Source: an uncultured Sphingomonas sp. (GTDB taxonomy: Bacteria > Pseudomonadota > Alphaproteobacteria > Sphingomonadales > Sphingomonadaceae). Taken from it: a stretch of 7,109 nucleotides of DNA. Shown piece after piece: positions 1 through 6,322 of this stretch; position 1 is the stretch's first letter, and the number at the start of each line of letters is the position of its first letter. The translations under genes were made by a program, and so were the position numbers. The notes beneath the pieces were generated by a model that ran no database searches, was not told the origin of the DNA, and was given only the letters and a program-made list of their open reading frames with translations. The stretch covers positions 1 to 7,109 of the forward strand of contig CADCWB010000190.1 in NCBI GenBank assembly GCA_902806295.1, in the 5' to 3' direction.

Positions 1-946
1 ACATCCGAAGTGCGTCCTCAATTTGTTGCCGGTTGCGCCGGTAGGCTTCTGCCAAAAGCTCGTGTCGCAATCGGGGGCTATAATCATATTGCACATCTTT
101 GGAGTATTGGGTGAGCAGCGGTCCCGCTGCGATCTTGCTCAACTCGCCTTCGTCCGCTTGAAGCTGAAAGAAGCTGCAAATTTTCTGTAAGTGGTTGCCA
201 AGATTCCCAAGCAGGTCGTCGAAGTCGACCCACATAGCTCGGCTGCCACACCCGGCCGCGACGACCTCGAGCGAGGTCATCTCGCAAGCCCAAGCTGCTG
301 CCGCTAGATGAGCGTCTGTGTCAGAGACGGTGGTAACGCTGAAGCCTCGCACGGCCATCCGAGCTTGACGCGAATGAGCCAGTGCTCGCAGTTCCTTGAT
401 CGAGTTTTCGCCCGCCAGGATCGAGGCGATGTAGGTCTTCGGCTTTGTATAGATCAGCAAGATGCGGCTGTCTGGGGCGAGCAACTCAGTTGCGACCTCG
501 CTGACGAAGCTGGTCGCCTTCACCACAGCTGTCTGCTCGGGCTGCAAGGTGCGCGAGAGCAGCACTTGCAACGTTTCTACCAGCTTGCTCCGCTGCTCAC
601 CGGTCAGCCCAGCGAAGTCCCGCAGAATGCGGGGCTCACGGATGCTCAGGACGGCGGGCAGTTCGCCGAGTAAGCGCGCAATCAGGGTCGAGCCGACATG
701 CCCGATGTGAAAGATCCAGCGCGCGTCCCGCCGTGCGGTTGCGGGCAAGCAGGATCGAACCTTCTCCAACGGCGCAACCTGCACGTCTTGCGGCAGCTGG
801 AACATTCGGTCGTCCAGGAAGCTGGCTGCACGATACCCGGCTTCGTTCATCTTTACGAAGCGGATCAACTCCGACGGCGGATCAAATGCTTGGGCGAGCC
901 AATTCGCGTCGGCAAGGACGTCAGCTATTTGCGGAGCGCTGGACAT
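1..946 (-). CDS. Sulfotransferase-like P-loop protein, 3' end beyond the window
   Basis: Translating the minus strand from the ATG at 946-944 gives 315 codons without a stop, to the window edge. An in-frame TGA two codons upstream (955-953) makes this ATG the first possible start, and GAGG lies about 6 nt before it. The N-terminal ~75 residues have no motif I recognise. Residues 77-93 read WIFHIGHVGSTLIARLL, which resembles the 5'-phosphosulfate-binding loop of PAPS-dependent sulfotransferases (GxxxGST followed by a helix). REPRILRDF follows at about 103-111, then VVKATSF (141-147), then a strand-like RILLIYTKPKTYIASIL (161-177), where such proteins place the 3'-phosphate-binding region. The expected role is sulfuryl transfer from PAPS to an unknown acceptor; this is inferred from family resemblance only, and another P-loop function is possible. 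Codons such as ATA, TTA, AAA and TAT are commoner than in the neighbouring genes, so recent acquisition is possible. It is divergent from the GFA gene across 51 bp. Confidence 0.8.
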   Translation of the reverse strand, partial: MSSAPQIADVLADANWLAQAFDPPSELIRFVKMNEAGYRAASFLDDRMFQLPQDVQVAPLEKVRSCLPATARRDARWIFHIGHVGSTLIARLLGELPAVLSIREPRILRDFAGLTGEQRSKLVETLQVLLSRTLQPEQTAVVKATSFVSEVATELLAPDSRILLIYTKPKTYIASILAGENSIKELRALAHSRQARMAVRGFSVTTVSDTDAHLAAAAWACEMTSLEVVAAGCGSRAMWVDFDDLLGNLGNHLQKICSFFQLQADEGELSKIAAGPLLTQYSKDVQYDYSPRLRHELLAEAYRRNRQQIEDALRM

Positions 947-997
947 GACGCCTCATAGCGGCGCAGATTGCCGGCAACCAGCAGGAGCGAATGATGC

Positions 998-1450
998 ATG
1001 TCTGATCGTCATACCGGCGGCTGTGCCTGCGGCCGTATTCGCTTCGAAGCGGACGTGCCCGAAGCTGCGCACGCTTACCTGTGCCACTGCCGCATGTGTC
1101 AGCGTGCCAGCGGCAACGTCAGCTTGGCGATGGTCGGCTTGCCGCAGGCGAGTATCCGCTGGATTTCGGAACCTGAATGGTACGAAAGCTCACCGATCGC
1201 CGCGCGGCCGTTCTGCGCGAACTGCGGCACCTCGCTTGGTTTCCGCTACAAGGACGGCACCGACAAGATGGACCTGACCGTCGCGGCGTTCGACGATCCG
1301 TCGATATTCACGCCGCAGAGCCACTTCGGCGCGGAGAGCATGCACCGAGCGTGGCTCAACACCGAGGGGCTGCCGGAGATGCGCAGCGACGATTATGCTT
1401 CGCTGCAGGACCGCTGGCGAAAGGCTGGCGCAGAGCCGCCGGCAAGCTGA
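998..1450 (+). CDS. GFA-family (glutathione-dependent formaldehyde-activating-like) zinc protein
   Basis: A 150-residue protein with the full cysteine pattern of the GFA / CENP-V fold (PF04828): GGCACG (C9, C11), CHCRMC (C29, C31, C34) and FCANCGTS (C73, C76). In characterised Gfa the outer cysteines hold a structural zinc and the CxCxxC triplet a catalytic zinc, so both sites appear intact. The length is typical for single-domain members. Gfa was proposed to speed formation of S-hydroxymethylglutathione, but most homologues have no proven substrate, so the function should be read as a cytoplasmic zinc protein possibly acting on small-thiol adducts. AGGAG at 983-987 lies 10 nt before the ATG at 998; two earlier ATGs (991, 994) are out of frame. 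No glutathione-dependent formaldehyde dehydrogenase gene is nearby, which weakens a specific formaldehyde assignment. A 140 bp gap separates it from the hydrolase downstream. Confidence 0.92.
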   Translation: MSDRHTGGCACGRIRFEADVPEAAHAYLCHCRMCQRASGNVSLAMVGLPQASIRWISEPEWYESSPIAARPFCANCGTSLGFRYKDGTDKMDLTVAAFDDPSIFTPQSHFGAESMHRAWLNTEGLPEMRSDDYASLQDRWRKAGAEPPAS

Positions 1451-1486
1451 TTGCAAAGTAGGAGAGCCACTGCCATTCGCCGTGGC

Positions 1487-1594
1487 ATGCTGCACCTTCG
1501 TCCTCTTACTAGCCTGCACCCTGCCATGGATTGCGGGAGGGGCGAACACATGGGGGACGCGGTGTTCATGTTGTCCATGTTGGTGCGCTCGTGA
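1487..1594 (+). other. Possible 35-codon leader ORF overlapping the hydrolase start
   Basis: The 140 bp between the GFA stop (1450) and the hydrolase start (1591) contains no recognisable gene. It is open in the frame of the GFA gene up to a TGA at 1592-1594, which overlaps the hydrolase GTG as GTGA. ATGs in this frame occur at 1487, 1526, 1550, 1568 and 1577. The one at 1550 has a strong purine-rich GGGAGGGG (1535-1542) 7 nt upstream and would encode 14 residues. The hydrolase GTG itself has no clear ribosome-binding site, so translational coupling through this frame is plausible. The peptide resembles nothing I know, and a chance open frame in GC-rich DNA explains it equally well. Confidence 0.2.
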
Positions 1595-2346
1595 GCACGG
1601 TCGCCACTCACCATCGGACCGCGTCGGACGGCGTCGATCTCGCCTGGCGCGAGGTCGGACAGGGCCGGGCGGTTATCCTGCTGCACGGCCTGTTCTCCGA
1701 CGCTCACATGAACTGGATCAAGTTCGGCCACGCCGAGCGGATCGCCGCCGAGGGCTTTCGCGTGATCATGCCCGACCATCGGGCGCATGGCTTAAGCAGC
1801 AAGCCGCATGACCCGGCCGCGTACGGCCCGGGTGTGCTCGCTCGCGATGTCGAGGAGCTGATTGCGCATCTGGCGCTCACCGACTTTGACCTGGGCGGCT
1901 TCTCGCTCGGTGCGCGCACGACCGTGCAGGCGATCGGCGAGGGCCTTCGGCCCCGCCGCGCCATCCTGGCCGGCATGGGGCTGCAAGGCCTGCAGAACTG
2001 GCAGCGGCGCAAGACCTTTTTCTTGGAAGTGATCGAGCGCTTCGACAGCGCCGCCCACGGCGATCCGCATTGGCTCGCCATTCAGTTCATGAAGAGCCAG
2101 AAGGTGGACCGGGAAGCCGCGCGGCTGCTGCTGGACAGCTTCGCCGACGTGTTCATGGATTGGCTCGGCGCCTTCGCCATGCCGACGCTGGTGGTGTGCG
2201 GGGACAAGGACCAGGACAATGGCTCGCCCGAGGAACTCGCCGCCGCCCTGCCCGACGCGCGGCTGGAGCGGGTGCCGGGCACGCACATGAGCTCGGTGAC
2301 CGAGCCCGCGCTCGGCGAGGCCATCGCCCGCTTCCTCGCCTCTTGA
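1591..2346 (+). CDS. Alpha/beta-fold hydrolase
   Basis: A 251-residue single-domain alpha/beta hydrolase, probably cytoplasmic because no signal peptide is seen. Read from the GTG at 1591, it has the oxyanion-hole motif LLHGLFSD (30-37), PDHRAHGLS (61-69), the nucleophile elbow GGFSLGAR with Ser105, the probable acid Asp207 in VVCGDKDQDNG, and the catalytic His232 in PGTHMSS. The triad is therefore complete and spaced normally. The substrate cannot be read from sequence; esterase, lactonase or related C-X hydrolase activity is possible. I chose GTG at 1591 because the protein then begins about a dozen residues before the first beta strand (SDGVDLAWREVG), as is usual. An in-frame TTG at 1531 would add 20 residues unlike the family. 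No good Shine-Dalgarno precedes 1591, and the upstream frame overlaps it as GTGA. The M2 peptidase gene begins 66 bp downstream. Confidence 0.93.
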   Translation: MSTVATHHRTASDGVDLAWREVGQGRAVILLHGLFSDAHMNWIKFGHAERIAAEGFRVIMPDHRAHGLSSKPHDPAAYGPGVLARDVEELIAHLALTDFDLGGFSLGARTTVQAIGEGLRPRRAILAGMGLQGLQNWQRRKTFFLEVIERFDSAAHGDPHWLAIQFMKSQKVDREAARLLLDSFADVFMDWLGAFAMPTLVVCGDKDQDNGSPEELAAALPDARLERVPGTHMSSVTEPALGEAIARFLAS

Positions 2347-2352
2347 CGCGAT

Positions 2353-2379
2353 TGTGACAGTGGCGCAGTTCGCTGTGAC
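2353..2379 (+). promoter_or_regulatory. TGTGAC direct repeats upstream of the M2 peptidase
   Basis: Two identical TGTGAC hexamers (2353-2358 and 2374-2379) lie 21 bp apart, two helical turns, in the 66 bp gap before the peptidase. That places them on the same face of the helix about 35-60 bp before the ATG, a plausible spot for a regulator. I cannot name the regulator or see a convincing -10/-35 pair, and two hexamers can recur by chance. Confidence 0.2.
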
Positions 2380-2412
2380 GCGAACATACATCAAGCCCTG
2401 AGGTCCAAGTCC

Positions 2413-4269
2413 ATGAAATTGGCTGCTTCTGTCTCTCTGCTCGCCCTCGCCCTGGCCGGTTGCACTGCCGCCACCGCTACTCAGAATGCGGCTCCGGCCC
2501 TTGCCTCCGGGGAGCCGGCGTCGGCATCCGCCCGCACCCCCGAAGGCGCGCGCGCCTTTGTTGCGTCGGTGGAGAAGGACCTGTTTGATCTCTCGACCAT
2601 CTCCAGCCGCGCGCAATGGGTGAATTCGACCTACATTACCGACGACACGGACGCGCTCGCCGCCTACTTCGGCACCATCGGCACCGAGAAGGGCGTGACC
2701 TACGCCAAGGAAGCTGCCGAGTGGGCCAAGGTTGAGGGCCTGGATCCCGACACCGCGCGTAAGCTCAACATCCTGCGCGGGGCGCTGGTGCTCGCGGCTC
2801 CGTCCACACCGGGCGCTGCGGCCGAGCTCAACACGCTCGCCACCGGGCTGCAGTCGACCTACGGCAAGGGCCGGGCGACGCTGAACGGCAAGCCGATCAC
2901 CGGCGATGTGGCCGAAGAGCAGATGGGCAATCTGCGCGATCCAAAGAAGCTGCAGGAGGTATGGACCAGCTGGCACAACAATGTCGGGCGGCCGATGCGG
3001 GCCGACTACACCCGGATGGTGGAGATCGCAAACGCCGGCGCCAAGGACCTTGGCTACGCCGACAGCGGTGCCATGTGGCGCTCGGGCTACGACATGAGCC
3101 CCGAGGAGTTCTCGGCCATGTACGACCGGCTGTGGGGCGAGGTGAAGCCGCTCTACGACCAGCTCCACTGCTACACGCGGACCAAGCTCAACCAAAAATA
3201 CGGCAACGCGGTCCAGCCCAACAGCGGCCCGATTCGTGCCGACCTGCTCGGCAATATGTGGGCGCAGGAATGGGGCAACATCTACGACGTGGTTGCGCCC
3301 AAGGGTGCGGGCGACGTCGGCTATGATGTGACCGAGCTGCTCAAGGCCAAGAAGAAGACCCCGACCGACATGGTGCGGATGGGTGAGGGCTTCTATACCT
3401 CGCTCGGCCTCGCGCCGCTGCCGGAGACCTTCTGGCAGCGCTCGCAGATCATCCGTCCGGAAGGCCGGGAAGTGGTCTGCCACGCGTCTGCCTGGGATCT
3501 CGACAACAAGGACGACCTGCGCATCAAGATGTGCACCAAGGTCAATGGCGACGACTTCGTCACCATTCACCACGAGCTTGGGCACAACTATTACCAGCGT
3601 GCCTACAACCAGCAGCCGTATCTGTACCTCAACGGTGCCAACGACGGCTTCCATGAGGCGATTGGCGATTTCATCGCGCTGTCGGTGACGCCCGAGTATC
3701 TGGTGCAGATCGGCCTGCTCGACCGCAACAAGGTGCCCGATGCGTCCAAGGACACCGGCCTGCTGCTGCGCCAGGCGATGGACAAGGTCGCGTTCCTGCC
3801 GTTCGGCCTGATGGTCGACAAGTGGCGCTGGGGCGTGTTCGATGGTTCGATCACCCCGCAGCAATATAACGCGGGTTGGAACCAGCTCCGCCTGCAATAT
3901 CAGGGTATCACGCCGCCGGGGCAGCGCAGCGAGGCCGACTTCGATCCGGGCGCCAAGTACCACATTCCGGCGAGCACGCCCTATGCGCGCTACTTCCTAG
4001 CCCGCATCCTGCAGTTCCAGTTCTACAAATCGGCCTGCGACATGGCCGGCTGGAAGGGTCCGCTGCATCGTTGCTCCTTCTACGGCAACAAGGAGGTCGG
4101 TCAGCGGCTGAACGCCATGCTGCAGACCGGCGCATCCAAGCCGTGGCCGGACGCGCTGCAAACCTTCACCGGCAGCCGCGAGATGTCGGGCAAGCCGATG
4201 CTCGAGTATTTCGCGCCGTTGCAGTCTTGGCTGCAGCAGCAGAACGCCGGCAAGCAGTGCGGGTGGTAG
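2413..4269 (+). CDS. M2-family (ACE-like) peptidyl-dipeptidase, lipoprotein
   Basis: A 618-residue zinc metallopeptidase of family M2 (PF01401), the bacterial relatives of angiotensin-converting enzyme, which remove dipeptides from peptide C-termini. The N-terminus is a lipoprotein signal: charged MK, a hydrophobic stretch and lipobox LAGC with Cys17; Thr at +2 suggests the outer membrane, facing the periplasm. The zinc site is HELGH (387-391) plus Glu415 in HEAIGD, the same His-to-Glu spacing as in ACE. KYHIPASTPYARY (515-527) keeps the substrate-binding Lys, His and Tyr and the chloride-linked Arg (R526, matching testis ACE R522). CHASAWD (356-362) supplies the substrate-contacting His. Cysteine pairs 356/374 and 542/554 have the same spacing as two ACE disulfides. 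TGAGG at 2399-2403 precedes the ATG by 9 nt. The likely role is periplasmic peptide breakdown for nutrition or recycling. It ends 164 bp before a convergent SDR gene. Confidence 0.97.
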   Translation: MKLAASVSLLALALAGCTAATATQNAAPALASGEPASASARTPEGARAFVASVEKDLFDLSTISSRAQWVNSTYITDDTDALAAYFGTIGTEKGVTYAKEAAEWAKVEGLDPDTARKLNILRGALVLAAPSTPGAAAELNTLATGLQSTYGKGRATLNGKPITGDVAEEQMGNLRDPKKLQEVWTSWHNNVGRPMRADYTRMVEIANAGAKDLGYADSGAMWRSGYDMSPEEFSAMYDRLWGEVKPLYDQLHCYTRTKLNQKYGNAVQPNSGPIRADLLGNMWAQEWGNIYDVVAPKGAGDVGYDVTELLKAKKKTPTDMVRMGEGFYTSLGLAPLPETFWQRSQIIRPEGREVVCHASAWDLDNKDDLRIKMCTKVNGDDFVTIHHELGHNYYQRAYNQQPYLYLNGANDGFHEAIGDFIALSVTPEYLVQIGLLDRNKVPDASKDTGLLLRQAMDKVAFLPFGLMVDKWRWGVFDGSITPQQYNAGWNQLRLQYQGITPPGQRSEADFDPGAKYHIPASTPYARYFLARILQFQFYKSACDMAGWKGPLHRCSFYGNKEVGQRLNAMLQTGASKPWPDALQTFTGSREMSGKPMLEYFAPLQSWLQQQNAGKQCGW

Positions 4270-4277
4270 CTTCCAAG

Positions 4278-4422
4278 AACCTCTCTGTTGCGCGGCAATG
4301 GGGAGGGGGACCGCGCACTGCCGGTGGGTGGTGGAGGGGCCAACACTGGCGGTGGTAGGCCCCTCCGTCAGCCCCTGCGGGCTGCCACCTCCCCAACCTT
4401 GCTACGCAAGGCCAAGGAGGTT
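4278..4422. repeat. 145 bp imperfect palindromic intergenic element (probable dispersed sphingomonad repeat)
   Basis: This element fills most of the 164 bp between the convergent stops at 4269 and 4434. It is built nearly symmetrically: outer arms AACCTC (4278-4283) and GAGGTT (4417-4422); small hairpins TTGC-GCG-GCAA (4288-4298) and CCTTGC-TAC-GCAAGG (4397-4411); G-rich TGGGGAGG near 4300 facing CCTCCCCA near 4388-4395; a perfect 9 bp central stem GGAGGGGCC (4333-4341) and GGCCCCTCC (4358-4366) around a 16 nt loop; and a 6 bp hairpin CAGCCC-CTGC-GGGCTG (4369-4384). There is no ORF or transposase. The CCCCTCCGTCAGCCC...CCACCTCCCCA pattern is one I associate with repeats scattered through sphingomonad intergenic regions; its copy number cannot be shown from this window. 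It could act as a bidirectional terminator or mRNA-end stabiliser, although no U-tract follows the stems. Confidence 0.7.
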
Positions 4423-4433
4423 CAAGCAAACGC

Positions 4434-5510
4434 CTACGAAGTCATCCCCGCCGCCCGGATGCGCCGCGCGGCATCGCGGGAGCCGATGTCACGCTGCTCG
4501 AGCTGGCCCAGCGCCCAGGCTGCACCGCCGATCGCCGCCGCAACTCCGCCAAGTATCGCGGTCGCCGCCACCGGGTGCATCTGCGCTTCCAGGAACAGGC
4601 TAGTCTGCCGGGTGAAGGGCTGCTGATTGCTCTCGGTGCGACCGTCGGCCCGCGGCTCGAATAGGTTGTCGTTGGTTCCGGGTGCCGGGGGCACATCGGT
4701 GGTCTGCGAGACCTCGTCGCCAAGCAGTTCCATCCCCTTGTCCGCCAGTCGTGGCAGGGCAGGAGCGAACGCCGTCAACGCCAGCCCGCCGCCCCCGACG
4801 ATCAGCTGCCGGCGGCGGTGCTCGGCCGCGAAGCAGATCGCCTTGGCGACCAGCTCCACGTCGTAAATAGGCTGCGGCAGCCGGGCCGGCTTGCCCATCT
4901 TGTTGCGGGCATGTTCGGGATAGGGGGTGTCGATGCCGGCCGGCTTGATCAGCGTGACGGAGATCGGAGAGCCTTCCTCCTCCAGTTCCATCCGGAGCGC
5001 GTCGGTGAACTGCATCACCGCCGCCTTCATCGCGCAATAGGGCCCCTGGAGCGGGATGGCGCGGTTCGACAGCACCGAGCCCACGTTGATCAGCGCGCCG
5101 CCGCGTTCCTTCAGGTGCCGCGTGGCCACCAGGCTGCCCTGCACTAGCCCGAAGTAGCCGACGTCGAACACGCGTCGATGCTCTTCCAGCGTGACCTCTT
5201 CCAATCGGGCGTAAAGCGCCACGGCGGCATCGTTGATCCAGCAGTCGATGCGCCCGAACTCTTCGATGGCTTTCGCCGCCAACTCGACGGCTGCGCCGTC
5301 GTCGGCGACATCCAGCGCCAGCGCAGTCGCCTGGCCGCCCTTGTTGCGGATGCCGACCACGACCTCGTCCAGCGCCTCCGAATTGCGGGCCGCCAGCACC
5401 ACCTTCGCTCCGACCGCCGCCGCACGTCGCGCGGTCGCCAGCCCTATCCCGCTTGAGGCTCCCGTAATCACCATCACTTGTTCGCGGAGCGGCTTCAGCG
5501 CTGCGGCCAT
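4434..5510 (-). CDS. Short-chain dehydrogenase/reductase (SDR) with C-terminal extension
   Basis: A 358-residue protein with a classical SDR domain of about 250 residues and a tail of about 100. TGASSGIG (16-23) binds the dinucleotide, and Arg42 in LAARN suggests an NADP(H) preference. INDAA (92-96) replaces the usual NNAG. Ser145 in NVGSVLS and Tyr158/Lys162 in YCAMK form the catalytic core. In VFDVGYFG, Gly118 occupies the position where the fourth tetrad residue, Asn, is normally found. The tail contains NDNLFEP and then a hydrophobic Ala/Gly/Ile-rich stretch (HPVAATAILGGVAAAIGGAA) that could be a membrane helix near the C-terminus. I recognise this extended SDR type from alphaproteobacteria, but its substrate is unknown. 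The ATG at 5510 is preferred over the TTG at 5534, since AAAGGA lies about 9 nt before it and the 5534 start would fall inside the terminator hairpin. Expression may come by readthrough of that hairpin. Confidence 0.93.
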   Translation of the reverse strand: MAAALKPLREQVMVITGASSGIGLATARRAAAVGAKVVLAARNSEALDEVVVGIRNKGGQATALALDVADDGAAVELAAKAIEEFGRIDCWINDAAVALYARLEEVTLEEHRRVFDVGYFGLVQGSLVATRHLKERGGALINVGSVLSNRAIPLQGPYCAMKAAVMQFTDALRMELEEEGSPISVTLIKPAGIDTPYPEHARNKMGKPARLPQPIYDVELVAKAICFAAEHRRRQLIVGGGGLALTAFAPALPRLADKGMELLGDEVSQTTDVPPAPGTNDNLFEPRADGRTESNQQPFTRQTSLFLEAQMHPVAATAILGGVAAAIGGAAWALGQLEQRDIGSRDAARRIRAAGMTS

Positions 5511-5534
5511 GTTCGTTCGTCCTTTCACCAACAA

Positions 5535-5558
5535 GAAGGGGCGCCGAAGCGCCCCTTC
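5535..5558 (-). terminator. Perfect 10 bp hairpin with UUCG loop between the membrane protein and SDR genes
   Basis: On the minus strand GAAGGGGCGC-TTCG-GCGCCCCTTC forms a perfect 10 bp stem closed by a UUCG tetraloop, followed by the moderately T-rich TTGTTGG. It lies 22 nt after the TAA of the Ser/Gly-rich protein gene and 24 nt before the SDR ATG. It is probably an intrinsic terminator, perhaps a leaky one, or an RNA-processing and stability element, because the tract after the stem is not a clean U-run. The hairpin is symmetric, but the plus strand has no gene ending here. Confidence 0.75.
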
Positions 5559-5580
5559 CGTTCAACCGATCAAGCGGGCT

Positions 5581-6279
5581 TTAGGCTCCGTAGGAGATCG
5601 AACCGGTTTTGGTCTGATCCTCGGACGTCGAGTCGAGGCCAGTGTTGCCCTTGGCCGACGAGGTCTGGCTGCCGCTGTTGCTCGACTTGGACGAGCCCTT
5701 GGCAGAACCGCTCATCCCGCCACCGCTGACGCTGGACCCGGTCGTGCTGCCGGCGCCCGAGGTGTTGCTGGTGCCGGTGTTCAGGTTGTCGCTGCTGCCT
5801 GAGCTGGACATGCCGCTGGAGCCGCTGCTCATTCCGGTGCTGCCGCTGCTCGACAGATCGCTCGGGCTGCTGCCACCCGTGCCCGCGCCGATGCCGGCGC
5901 TGCTGCTTGGGCTCGTGCTCTGGGTTTCCAGCAGGCTATCCTGGCTGGTAGATCCCTGCGCGAAGCCGCTGCCGGCGCTGCCGGTGCCGGCTTCACGGCC
6001 GCGATGCGACTCGCCATCGGCCTGCTGGCCCCACTTCATGGCCGATCCGCCGCTGTTTCCACCGCTCCGTCGCGAGAAGAAGAAGGCGCCTGCCGCGGCG
6101 GCCGCGGTCGCTACCGCTGCTGCCGCATAGGGGCGGCTCTTCACGCTCTGACCGATGCCAGCGAGGCGTCCGCGCTGATTGCTCTCGCTGCTGCCACGGT
6201 TCCGATCTTGGAGTTGCTGACTGCTGGTGCTGCTGCGGTACTCGGTGGTGCCACCACTGCTCTTCTGGTTGTTGGCCAC
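5581..6279 (-). CDS. Ser/Gly-rich low-complexity protein with one transmembrane helix
   Basis: A 232-residue protein of unknown function. Residues 1-48 are polar (Gln, Ser, Arg rich). KSRPY (47-51) leads into an Ala-rich hydrophobic helix (about 51-68) ending in FFF and SRR (69-71). This Arg-Pro-aromatic, helix, Arg-Arg layout recalls the membrane anchor of ElaB/YqjD/DUF883-type stress proteins, but there it is C-terminal. Here about 160 residues of Ser, Gly and Thr repeats (SSGS, SGMSS, GTGGSS) follow, almost free of charged or aromatic residues until the last 40. The tail is probably disordered. The GTG at 6279 is chosen because AAGGGAG lies about 6 nt before it; an ATG at 6284 is out of frame. 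A plus-strand Leu/Pro-rich ORF opposite it is only the mirror of the Ser/Gly codons. A candidate stress promoter (6323-6347) sits 44 bp upstream, so a role in general stress or envelope protection is inferred. Confidence 0.8.
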   Translation of the reverse strand: MANNQKSSGGTTEYRSSTSSQQLQDRNRGSSESNQRGRLAGIGQSVKSRPYAAAAVATAAAAAGAFFFSRRSGGNSGGSAMKWGQQADGESHRGREAGTGSAGSGFAQGSTSQDSLLETQSTSPSSSAGIGAGTGGSSPSDLSSSGSTGMSSGSSGMSSSGSSDNLNTGTSNTSGAGSTTGSSVSGGGMSGSAKGSSKSSNSGSQTSSAKGNTGLDSTSEDQTKTGSISYGA

Positions 6280-6322
6280 GTCATGCTCCCTTATTTCTAC
6301 GCAAGTATTTGCTGACTGTCAC

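Noticed and set aside
308..948. Plus-strand ORFs across the left 950 bp
   Set aside because: They are fragmentary and overlapping and have no domain. The minus strand carries one continuous 315-codon frame with a sulfotransferase-like motif over the same bases.
1393..1788. Minus-strand 131-codon ORF spanning the GFA-hydrolase gap
   Set aside because: It overlaps both flanking genes in antisense, shows no motif and has no supporting ribosome-binding site.
1792..3963. 723-codon minus-strand open frame opposite the hydrolase and M2 peptidase genes
   Set aside because: It is the antisense mirror of two strongly supported genes in GC-rich DNA, where stop codons are rare. Its translation is His/Arg/Val/Leu-rich with no recognisable domain, and it crosses two unrelated genes and their spacer.
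4600..5565. 321-codon minus-strand frame overlapping the SDR gene
   Set aside because: It is a frame-shifted shadow of the SDR, Arg/Gly/Ala-rich and without motifs; the SDR frame has all the family signatures.
5642..6130. Leu/Pro-rich plus-strand ORF of 162 codons, suggestive of a membrane protein
   Set aside because: Ser/Gly-rich codons on one strand read as Leu/Pro/Ala-rich codons on the other, so this is a composition artefact of the Ser/Gly protein gene.
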